This document shows, piece after piece, positions 24,594 through 33,928 of a stretch of 64,000 bases of DNA. The translations under genes and the position numbers were made by a program. Below the pieces are notes generated by a model that saw only the letters and a list, made by a program, of their open reading frames with translations, searched no databases and was not told where the DNA came from. Position 1 is the stretch's first letter, and each line of letters starts with the position of its first letter. The DNA comes from Coriolopsis trogii (lineage: Eukaryota > Basidiomycota > Agaricomycetes > Polyporales > Polyporaceae). The DNA is taken from the NCBI GenBank assembly GCA_020543525.1, contig JAHYIO010000037.1:868001-932000 (forward strand), read 5' to 3'.

Positions 24594-26530
24594 TCATGAG
24601 AGGTAACGGAAACCCGCAGGCCTGCCTTCCTCCTGCTCCTTCTTCTCGAGGTCCCGGTTGAGCTTCTCGAGGTGACGCTTGAAGACATAGCACATGATAA
24701 TGCACAGCCCGTTCGTCGATATGCAGATCGCGTACGAGTGCGCGTACGAGGGACCCCAGCCCTTCGGCCAGACATAGCTGTTTCGCCGCGGCGAGAAAGG
24801 AAAGAAGAGAAGACGGTCAGTGCTGTTCTGCAACGCCTGCCGAAAGCCTAGTTCGAGGAGATACTCACGATCCGGCGATGTTGCCGAGCTGGGAAAAGGC
24901 GTTGATAAAGGCAAGCGCGACGGCACGCTTCGAAGGCGGGCGGGCGATACTGTTGCTGACCCACGCAAGGAAGATGATGAAGCCTGCGTACGACTGGGCC
25001 ATGAGGAATCTGTGAGCAAAAGCAAAAGGTGGTGTAAGCAAGCCGTCGCGGGAGAACCGTAATCCATGAGAAGCGCATACGTACAGGGAGATATAACGGG
25101 CGGCAAGGCTCATCGTCGAGATAGCGATGATGAAACCGATGATGCCGACCATGAGGGGGACGGCGATGTGCCAGAACCGCTCGTGACTGCGGTCGGAATG
25201 CCTGCACATGCAGAACGCAACGATGGTCGCGAAGACCCAAGGAGGTGCGCAGAGCAGGAGCGTAACCGTAGGACTGTAGCCCATGGTGGCACTGAGGGTC
25301 GGGAAGAACGCGTTGAACGAGAGCGAGACGACCAGACTGGTGAGCGCCAGGGCAAGCCACCAGACCTTCCAGTCCGTGAGAGCCATGGTGAAGCCAGCGA
25401 AACGGCCAGCGCCCTCGGTCTGTTCCTCATCGCCGACACCAACGTCCTCTTCCATACGCTTCTCGGCGAGGCGAACTTCTTCGGGGCTCAACCAGGTGCG
25501 AGAGGTCGCGGGGAAGTCGGGGAGGATGAAGATTGCAAGAAGGGCAACGGCCATCGTGAGAGCACCCTCGATGTAGAACAGCCATCTATGCACACGGATA
25601 TCGCTCAGACAATGCCGCAAGATAGACACGAAGAAGACTCACCGCCATGCTGCATGCCCGAGCTTGCCCTCCATGCCGTCGAGAATGCCGGACGCAATCA
25701 GCGAACCGAAGGCGTTGCTGATAAGACTGCCGCAAGACAGGACGGCAGTGCGCACACCAAGCTCGGACCGTTTGTACCATTTCGAAAGCAAGAAGAGGGC
25801 ACCGGGGAAAAACGCGGCTTCCACAAACCCAAGGAAGAATCGGGTGAGCAATGCGCCGACGAAGCTGGACACGGAGAATTAGCGACATGTGCGCAATCTC
25901 ACAAGCCTGATTCGCCTACTTGTGTGTGATACCGGTCAGGGTGGATATCATGCCCCATACGATCATGCAGCACGGGAGGTATATGGAAGGCTTCCCGATC
26001 CAGTTCAGAAACATGTTCCTAGTCAAACCTGTGAGCATCGGAGGGAGCTATGGAGGGTGGGCAGCTTACGAGGGTATTTGCATGAGAATATATCCGACAT
26101 AGAGAATACTGAGAAGCGTGTTGAACTCCTGGCCTTTGAGGCCAAGATCCTCCTCGAACCCGCGCAAACGCGCCGCACTGCGATGGTGATCCGGATCAGC
26201 TGCACTGCAAGTCCAGTAAATAGCATCTACTTACGAGGCATTGTTGCGGTCAATCTAGCGAACGGACAAGCGTAAGCTCAGCGGGTTCTGGCTCGGGCAG
26301 AGGAGAATACACACGTAGTTGAGGATATAGATCACAATGAGAATCGCCATGCGAGCGTCCAGTTTGCGGAGTAGCTTCTTCTCAAGCTTCTTCCTCGCCT
26401 CGTGTCCACCGAACTCCTCGTCACCGAGATGGAGGGGGTCTGCCTCGACGTCATGCTTGTGATGGTGAGGAGGGTGGCCGTGCTCGATGTTCACGTCGTC
26501 CGAAGTCTTCTCGATCGAAGCAGAGGACAT
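24594..26530 (-). CDS. MFS permease, DAL5/TNA1-like (anion:cation symporter family)
   Basis: A twelve-helix plasma-membrane transporter, probably for an organic anion or vitamin-like substrate such as nicotinate, allantoate or pantothenate. The start at 26530 gives a His- and Asp-rich cytoplasmic tail, then KKLLRKLDARMAILIVIYIL and, across a short intron, NYIDRNNAS, the family hallmark in helix 1. Further marks are LLSILYVGYILMQIPSN, FFLGFVEAAFFPGALFLLSK and GIGxxI-like helices around SNAFGSLIASGILDGMEGKL. The central loop is charged (RMEEDVGVGDEEQTEG), and the second half ends in YVWPKGWGPSYAHSYAI and a charged tail. It is about 500 residues with introns of 50-60 nt. It is closely related to the gene at 30602-32543, which lies divergently. 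The substrate cannot be read from the sequence. Confidence 0.92.
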
Positions 26531-27083
26531 GCTGGGCGTGCGTTCGAGAGGACGTGAGGGAGGGGGGTGAGGAACTCCAGGCGGTGGGAGACGAAAAGAA
26601 AGTAATCACGCACGGGGAGCAGCTTATAAGGATTTGAGCGGGCGCCTGCAGGCCAGAGACTAGAGAGGGAGGATGTCATCAGCTTTTGCATCCCCAGATT
26701 CGAATGATTTTCCCCAGACTGGCGAGCGCGGCGCAACGGAAAGTGTTCCGTGGGGGAGAAGCGGGGTGCGGGCGGGCCAGGATTACCCGCCGCGTACCTG
26801 GCAAGCGCACGCTAAGTGTCACTTAGACGCCCGGCTATCGCAGCGTGGTTTGCGGAGATGTGGCCCCCCGGTGCGGGCTTGGAATCTCCCCGCGGGACCC
26901 GCACGTCCCTGGGATCGGAGACAGGCTGAGGCTGAATCCTTCCCCCGTCGCGAGATTGGAGAACGTTCCCTGCCATCACGAGGGTCTTTATCTGCCTGAG
27001 TCATTCAGGACGTACGGTCCAGGATTACATACTTCAGGTGAACACCCACCGGCCGCGCAAATCACAAGAACTTCATCGAGAAC
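26531..27083. other. Divergent promoter region
   Basis: Between the first MFS gene and the alanyl-tRNA editing gene. It contains a TATA-like box for the MFS gene (separate entry). No gene seen. Confidence 0.5.
26623..26628 (-). promoter_or_regulatory. TATA-like box of the first MFS gene
   Basis: TATAAG on the minus strand, 93 nt before the ATG at 26530. The paralogue at 30602 has the same hexamer 80 nt before its ATG. Position and sequence fit a TATA box; function is inferred. Confidence 0.5.
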
Positions 27084-28838
27084 ATGGCAACAGCAGCAAC
27101 TCTGAGCTCGCCGGCGGCGACGCCAGCCACATACCACAGAATCATCTCGCCAACTTTGGCAATCCCCGCCGATCCACTCAAACCCATCCCAGTCGGACTC
27201 CTCGCCTGTCAACGTACGTTTCCGATCTTCCAAGACTCCTCCTCCAACCCCTGACGCCTCGTCCGTACATTTAACCGCTACTTATTTCGACCAGGTGATC
27301 CCCTCCTTCGTGAGCTCGCGACGACCGCCGTGAGCTGCCGTGCGTCCCAGTCGTCGGCCCCTCCGTCCACCGGAAGAGAGGGAAAGAAGAAAAAGGCGGC
27401 CCCACTCCCTACGGCGCCCTTGCTTGAGGTCATATTGCACGACACGATAATCTTTCCCGAGGGTGGGGGACAACCGTCAGACGTCGGCATCCTCACCAGC
27501 ACAGACGGCGAGCTCTGGGACGTTGTCGAGGCCAAGAGACATGGAGGTCACGCCGTGCACTACATCCGTCTCAGGCCCGAACAGTCCGTCGATCATGCCC
27601 TCGAGGTCTTTGCGCCAGGCGCACGCGTTGGTGTCGCCCTGGGCGAAGAAGGTTCCAAGCGACGGTTAGATCACGTACGTACAGCCATCCCGGTACTTTC
27701 AACGCTTCATAGCGCCGATCGTGTCACTATCTCCATTTGTTCTTCGGGTGCTCATTGTTGGTATCTGTTGACAGACATGTATGCACACGTCTCAGCACTT
27801 GCTCTCCGCCGTGTTAGAGCACAAGCTGGGGGTACAGACCTTGGCGTGGTCACTCACTGCCTATCCGACACCTTGTTACGTCGACGTCGAGCGGGCACTC
27901 TCGCCGGACGAGATCGCCTTCGTCCAGGAAGAATCCAACAAGCTCGTCTTCGAGGGCAGATCGGTGCACGTTGAGGTCGAAGAGCTCGACCCCGACGTCA
28001 AGGTCTACAGCGGACCTAGCGTGGGCATCCCGGACGACTACACTGGTGGTGTCAAACGCACAGTTGTCATCGACGGCATCGATCGCAATCCGTACGCATA
28101 CGTCTCCGTCCTCTCCATCCGTGTCAGCCAACTCAATCAACGAACAGTTGCTGCGGCACTCACGCCACCTCCCTGCACAACCTCCAGCTCTTCATCCTCC
28201 CCCACACCGAGTCCCTCGCCCGCTCGTCCGCGTCCGGCTCCGTCCGGCTCTACTTCCTCTCCGGCCCCCGCCTCCTCGCGCACCTCGCCCAGTCCCACAC
28301 CCTCCTCTCCGCCACCGCGGCCATCATGAGCTGCGGCGCGCCCCAGGTGCCCGAGCGCGTGCAGCAGATCGTCGACGAGCGCAAGCGCGCCACGAAGCGC
28401 GTCGAAGACCTCGAGGCCGAGCTCGCCGCGTCCGTCGCCGCCGATATCATCTCCTCCTCCCCCTCCTCCGGAGAGGGCTCCCCAGGCCCCGCTGTGCTTC
28501 ACCGCCACCGTACAGACGACAGCTCGAATGCGCTCGGCTTCCTCTCCGCGATATCCATGGCACACGCCGGCCAGATATCGGCCCAGCCCCAGCCGCCACC
28601 GCATCTCATCGTGCTGTCGTCGTCGCCGTCGGCCCAGTCGGCGGCGAGCACGACGGTCGTGCTCGTGTTTGGCTCGGACGAGAAGAAGGTGAAGGAGGTC
28701 GGGGACGCGCTGAGGACGCGGCTGAACGTCAAGGGCGGTGGCAAGGGCTTGCGCTGGAGCGGCAAGTTTGCTGGGGTGTGGAAGGATGCGCGCGAGGGCG
28801 CGGTGGTCGAGGAAGTGCTTCGGTCTCTGCAGTTTTAG
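27084..28838 (+). CDS. Free-standing alanyl-tRNA editing protein (AARSD1/AlaX-L type)
   Basis: It likely hydrolyses mischarged Ser-tRNA(Ala) in the cytosol, backing up alanyl-tRNA synthetase. The start MATAATLSSPAATPA at 27084 leads into a small beta-barrel domain with DTIIFPEGGGQPSDVG (near 27440-27490), the usual substrate-entry motif. The editing-site zinc motif HTSQHLLSAV (HxxxH, near 27785) follows, then the second half CCGTHATSLHNLQLF, which appears only after removing a GTACGC...GAACAG intron (28092-28146). The C-terminal third is Ala/Ser-rich and has a helical stretch (ERVQQIVDERKRATKRVEDL) and a DHHA1-like end, stop 28836-28838. There is no aminoacylation domain. All four zinc ligands (H, H, C, H) are present, so it should be active. 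Confidence 0.92.
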
Positions 28839-29100
28839 ATGAGTTACCCGCGTCATGTTGCTATTCGCTCTGTGCTGTGGATCATAGATGTTTCATGAGG
28901 CTTACGTTGATGTTGATGTCCGTGGTGAGGCTCTGGAGAGACATGTCGACCATATGGGAAGCGTCGACATATAATCTACATGGTATGCGACATAGCAGGG
29001 GAGCATGATTACAAGAATATACTACAACAGATCGACGAGCTCGCACGACCGACCCGAAAGCTGGAAAGGATATTGATGGCGTAGAGAGCGTGGCGAGAGA

Positions 29101-30067
29101 TTACTTGGGCTCGGGAGCGTCGTCCTGCGGAGGGTGCAAGACGACGGGGCCCTCTCCGCTGTCTGTGTAGACTTCAGCACCTGCTCAGCGCAGCACAAGA
29201 TTCATCAGCAAAAGGTCAAAGTTGACGGCGAAAGAGTTCCCCCACCGTCGTCCTGACTCGGAAGTTCGACGCTCAGGGCGAGTACCTCCACCTCTGAGAC
29301 ACTATCGGACCCGTCCCCGTCGCTGAGGCCCCAGTTCTCCATGCTGATGTTCGCAGCCTGCTCTTCTTCCCACGCGTCCATGTCGTCGTCGACGTCAATG
29401 TCTACATCCACGTCCACGTCCACATCTACGTCTGTCGCCGTGGTGGGTTCGAGGTCTTCCTCGACGTCCATGTCGTCATATTGGGACTCAGTCTCCATGA
29501 AGGCATCGTCAGAGTCGAAGAACCCGTCGTCCTCGTCGTCTTCGTCGTCCGGGACGTAATCGCCGTCGGAGGACTCGTAGTCCGAGTCGGACACGGGTCG
29601 GATACTAGAGAAGACGTCCCTGCAAGAAGGACATGTTCCGTGCTAGGTATTACAATGAGCGCTTCGTGTTGGGATCCTCCGTATAGACCGGGGATGTCGG
29701 GGATCATTGAGAGAAGAGCAGACACTCACCCGTCCTCGAATCCACTCAACAAGACTGTATGACAGTCATCGCGCCATTAGAACAGGTTCACAAGCACCAA
29801 CCCTATTCGTAGGACGCACCAAGCTCTGCAAAAGACGTGCCCGCAACCGACGAGTTTAGTCACGCCGGCCAACTCCTCTGGGATTGGTGGATCCTGGCCA
29901 GATCCCTCTCGAGCTCTGCCGTCTGCAATAACGTCAAACGAGGTGATGCATATAGGGCATTGGTCGTCCAGAGGAACCTCATCCTTGGTTAATGACGGCA
30001 AGCGGTCGATTGCTAATTGGATGCGTTCTTGCACCGAAAGGTGAAGTTCCGCGACCTCGTAATCCAT
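29101..30067 (-). CDS. RING-finger protein with very acidic C-terminal region
   Basis: Probably an E3 ubiquitin ligase. The start MDYEVAELHLSVQERIQLAI at 30067 is followed by a C3HC4-type RING split over exons. These are CPIC (near 29970), then a long insert rich in Gly, Glu and Pro, then GCGHVFCRACL, and finally TCPSCRDVF (near 29630-29600), which crosses a short exon. Downstream lies a long Asp/Glu region with an alternating Asp-Val stretch of about 13 residues (near 29440-29395). The last exon encodes AEVYTDSGEGPVVLHPPQDD and ends at TAA (29103-29101). The acidic tail and RING together are common in fungal nuclear or ribosome-associated ligases, but I cannot name an orthologue. Confidence 0.85.
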
Positions 30068-30601
30068 GTGTAGGAGTTGTGAGAATGTTGTTTCTCCGCG
30101 TATAGATAGCCTGTAACAAGCCAGTTGTCGCCCGAATGCGTCACCGCGTCATGGAGAGGGAATAGGGAATAGGAGCAAACGAGTCGAACAAGCACCGGCG
30201 CCGAGGTGGCGGACTGGAAGAGCTTGCCAGCGGGCGCCTGAGCGTGGAACGCGTAAACAACGTTCGCGTCTGGTCACGTGCGCGTGGCTCACGCGTGGTG
30301 CTAGGCGCTCTCCGCGAGGCACAGACATCGATGGCCATGCTACAGCTTCATCGTGTGACGCCTCCGGTTTCTCTCAGCCTTCGACTTGGACGGAGCAAGT
30401 GACCGTCGCGTCTGCCCTTGTGATCATCGCATACACAACCTGCTTCTCTTCCACAGACTATGTGGAGCATCATGAGGATCTCCTCTTTCCGTCCGATGAG
30501 ACAGCCGTGGTCTGCATATAAGCAGCATATGCCCACCTCGTCCATCTCGTTCCTTGTCAGCTCTCCGCTAGCTCGTGTGCCCAAGCGCAACATTCCCCAC
30601 C
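30068..30601. other. Divergent promoter region
   Basis: Between the RING gene and the second MFS gene. It holds the TATA-like box listed separately; no gene seen. Confidence 0.5.
30517..30522 (+). promoter_or_regulatory. TATA-like box of the second MFS gene
   Basis: TATAAG, 80 nt before the ATG at 30602; matches the element upstream of the paralogue. Function inferred from position. Confidence 0.5.
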
Positions 30602-32543
30602 ATGACATCCTCCCGGACGTCCTCAGTAGCTGACAAAGACTCGAAGCACGCCGGCGAGGTAGGCGTGAAACCCACCGATCGGGACGTCGAGGATCCAGAC
30701 GCCGAGTTTGGCGGGTATGAAGCACGCAAGAAACTCGAACGCGGTCTGCTACGCAAGCTGGACCTCCGCATGTCTATCCTTATTGTTATTTACATCCTGA
30801 ACTACGTATGTCTCAACGTGTGTGCTCAACATGAGCGCCCTTGACTGAACAGATAACCCCAGGTCGACCGCAACAATGCAGGGTACGCAGTATCTTTGTA
30901 TTAGCAAGACTATGTCGACGCTGATTCCGTTCGTAGTGCTGCGCGTATGCGAGGCTTCGAGCGCGACCTTCATCTACACGGGACCGAATTCGCCACTCTA
31001 TTGTCGATCCTCTACGTCGGTTACATCCTCATGCAGATACCCTCGTGAGTCCCCGGAGACCCTTGTGATCGTGATGGACAGCGCTCACAGACGAGTTGCA
31101 GGAACATGTTGCTGAATTATATTGGCAAGCCCTCGCTATACCTTCCAGCATGTATGATGATATGGGGTACCCTGTCCGTCCTGACTGGTGAGTCGGAGCC
31201 CATCAATTTGTCCACCCCCAACCTCACCGTCCACCCACACCAAAGGCATAACGAATGAGTGGGTTTCGATGACGATCCTACTTATCATCTTGCCGACGTT
31301 GATCCCAATTTTCCCCTCAGCTTTATCGGTGCCCTCCTCACCCGCTTCTTCCTCGGCTTCGTCGAAGCCGCCTTCTTCCCCGGTGCCCTCTTCCTCCTCT
31401 CCAAGTGGTACAAGCGCAGCGAGCTCGGAACCCGCACCGCGCTCCTTTACTGCGGCAACATCATCTCGAATGCCTTCGGCGCCCTCATCGCCTCGGGCAT
31501 CCTCGACGGCATGGACGGGAAGCTCGGCCGCGCCGCCTGGCGCTGGCTGTTCTACATCGAAGGCGCGCTCACGATCTTCGTCGCGATCTGCGCCATCTTC
31601 ATCCTGCCGGACTTTCCGGGCACGACACGCTGGCTCAGCGAGCCTGAGAGGAAGTTGGCGATGCGCCGGATGGCGGAGGACGCGGGCGTGGGGGACGAGG
31701 GCGAGACGGAGGTGGAGGGTCATGCGGCGGGGTTCTGGATGGCGGTCAAGGACTGGAAGGTGTGGTGGATGGCTGTGGCGATGACGAGCGAGGTCGTCTC
31801 GCTCAGCTTCAACGCATACTTTCCAACCTTGAGCGCGACGATGGGGTTCGACCCGACCGTGACCTTGCTGTTGTGCGCTCCGCCGTTTGTCTTCACCGCA
31901 ATTATGGCCTTCGTTGTCTCAAGGTTTGTTCTTTTGGCACGACCCTTTGGATCGTGTAACATTCTGACCCTTTCCTTTGCAGGCATTCCGACAAGACTGG
32001 TGAACGATTTTGGCATATCACGGTTCCCATACTTGGTGGGATCGTAGGCTTCATTATCGCCATCGCCACCATGAATACCGCTGCAAGATACGTGTCACTG
32101 TGAGTCACCTCTTGAGACGTCTTAATCATTGTAGACGATTGACAGTTTGCTTGACCCAGATTCCTGATGGCCAATTCTTACTCGGGCTTCGTAGTGCTCT
32201 ACACCTGGGTCAGCAATTCCTTCCCGCGCCCACCGTCGAAGCGTGCAGTAGCAGTCGCGCTCGTGAACGCCTTCTCGCAGACGGGAAACATCGCAGGCTC
32301 GTACGTCGTCTTTCCATCGTGCGGTCTTCGATGCCTTTGTTGAATCAGCAACGTAGATACGTGTGGCCAAGCGAATGGGGCCCGACGTACCGCAATTCTT
32401 ACGCGATCTGCATCGCGACGGCCTGCTGTAGCATCGCGATGTGCTATGTCTTCAAGCTTCACCTTGCGCATCTTAACCGGCAGCTCGACAAGGAGGAAGA
32501 GGAGAAGGGTATCACGGAGAAAGGGTTCCGTTACTTGCTGTAG
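30602..32543 (+). CDS. MFS permease, DAL5/TNA1-like, paralogue of the 24.6-kb gene
   Basis: Same architecture as its neighbour: an acidic N-terminal tail, KLDLRMSILIVIYILNY, then (after an intron ending CCCAG) VDRNNAG and LLSILYVGYILMQIPSN. The longest exon carries FFLGFVEAAFFPGALFLLSK, as in the paralogue. The central loop has RMAEDAGVGDEGETEV; the second half has FFPTLSAT-like, WVSNSFPRPPSKRAVAVALV and YVWPSEWGPTYRNSYAI blocks. The stop is at 32541-32543. Intron positions match those of the paralogue where I compared them, so the pair arose by gene duplication with introns, not by retroposition. The N-terminal tails are unlike each other (His-rich in one, Lys/Asp-rich here). The substrate is not deducible. 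Confidence 0.92.
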
Positions 32544-32981
32544 CTGCATCGTGGAAGTATGCATACGCGAGCAGCGGTGTCGCGCCTGCCGACTGAGTAA
32601 GACCCATGAGCTTCGCTGGTGTAGCGTAAACATGAAGACATCGAACATAGTCCAGTGAAAACGGTCGTCATGATCATTTGAAGCCCACCAGGGCCACGCC
32701 CATTGCTCTCATTCGTTCGCGACGGGGAACGAAGGACCCACTTAGGTTTGCCTACCCTCCACCATCCTCACAGTCAGCACCTGCTCTGCTATGCAAGTAA
32801 CACACTGCACCGTCCGTCTTGCCCGCCACGCCGCAAACATTCTGCAAGATTGACATGCTCTTAGCCGTAATAGCGGCCGCTAGGTGCACAAAGAACGAGT
32901 CCAAGTAGCGTACCAATACTTCCACAATTCATTATCAGAATTCCTGGATTACGAAGTAATCCGAGGTTTAGGGGGGAGAAA
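32544..32981. other. Intergenic
   Basis: 3' flank of the second MFS gene. It contains the inverted pair GGATTACGAAGTAATCC near 32945-32962 immediately before the repeat array; otherwise no feature. Confidence 0.5.
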
Positions 32982-33219
32982 TCACGCTGCAAAGTGACGG
33001 TAACATCACGCTCGCGTGCGGGTCACATCAGTCATATCACGGCGTTACACAGAGAAAAAGGAGCAGAAAAGTCACTCTGCAAAGTGACGGTAACATCACG
33101 CTTCACGTGTACGTCACATACGTCATATCACGGCGTTACACTCAGAAGGGGGCAAAAGTCACTCTGCAAAGTGACGGTAACATCACACTTTCTTGCATGT
33201 CACGGGTGACCTCCGTGAC
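32982..33219. repeat. Tandem array of ~87-90-nt palindrome-rich units
   Basis: Units begin at 32982, 33072 and 33159 (periods of 90 and 87 nt); the third is partial. Each opens with TCACKCTGCAAAGTGACGG and continues with GTAACATCAC; the first two contain GTCATATCACGGCGTTACAC. Copies 2 and 3 carry a perfect 6-bp inverted repeat, GTCACT-CTGCAA-AGTGAC. The array ends in a 7-bp one, GTCACGG...CCGTGAC (33199-33219). The motif GTCAC/GTGAC is heavily over-represented. Spacing and mismatches make recent slippage unlikely. The tRNA-like sequence starts 34 nt after the array. Confidence 0.85.
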
Positions 33220-33253
33220 TACCTGAGAGCCCGACTGTCACTCTTCGGACTTC

Positions 33254-33338
33254 GGGCCCGCGTGGCTCAGCGGCAGAGTCGCGTGGAGGGTCCACTGCCC
33301 TTGCAGCAGGACCGCGGGTTCGATCCCCGCCGGGCCCA
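33254..33338 (+). tRNA. tRNA-like sequence without a normal anticodon arm
   Basis: The outer parts are those of a tRNA gene. There is a perfect 7-bp acceptor stem (GGGCCCG with CGGGCCC, then A), a box A (TGGCTCAGCGG), a D stem GCTC/GAGT, a box B (GGTTCGATCCC) and a perfect 5-bp T stem (GCGGG/CCCGC). The middle does not fit. Two extra bases precede box A, and about 14 extra bases separate the D arm from a hairpin CTGC-CCTTGCA-GCAG whose loop lacks the universal U33. An alternative 5-bp stem, GGTCC/GGACC, encloses that hairpin. No run of four or more T follows within 40 nt. It could be a decayed tRNA, a tRNA with an unusual insertion, or the head of a SINE-like element. Confidence 0.45.
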
Positions 33339-33928
33339 CCTTGTTCATGCCGTATTTCCTTCCACCACCATTCCTTATCTCTTCATCTTCAACCGTCGAT
33401 TATCCGGGACCAGCCGAAGAAGACACGTGGGGCCTGCAACGGAGCCGGACCGACCTGATTGCACAGCGCCGCCTGAAAACTGTAGGGCGGAACGCGAAAT
33501 TGCAAACCCCGCCAACCAGTTTGGGGCGGTGGAATTTGCGAGGAGTGGGAACGCGTGGGTGGATTCCCGTTAGCGTGAGAAATGCAGTTACCACGTTGGG
33601 AAGCAAGGCCGTGGAAGCGGAGCAATCAGTGATGACCATATCCCTTTCCACTCGCGTTTGACGTGTATTGCGTATGCGGAGTTCGACGGAGGTTGGGACG
33701 CTGGGTATGATTGCGGGGGTATTATGTAATAACAGAAAAGACAGCAGTGTTTGTGCGCTTGTTCGCCTGCCCACTGGATAATAACAAACTATCATCATCT
33801 TCGGACTTCACGCTGCCATTTGCCCCTGCACGTTGAAGGAGGGCGCAAGCCCGACTGATGCGCGCCTCTCAATCTGGCGATTTATTCAGTACAATACCTA
33901 CGTAATCCAGGTGTGCCCAGCGGCCCTA
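33339..33928. other. Intergenic
   Basis: Between the tRNA-like sequence and the end of the disrupted F-box gene. No gene or repeat recognised. Confidence 0.5.

Noticed and set aside
28137..28856. 239-codon minus-strand frame opposite the alanyl-tRNA editing gene
   Set aside because: Antisense shadow; the plus strand carries the CCGTH zinc motif and the family's C-terminal domain.
24594..32543. Metabolic gene cluster around the two permeases
   Set aside because: The enclosed genes are tRNA editing and RING proteins, with no catabolic enzyme or regulator linked to transport.
32982..33219. CRISPR array
   Set aside because: Units are adjoining and about 90 nt with diverged copies and no unique spacers; the genome is eukaryotic.
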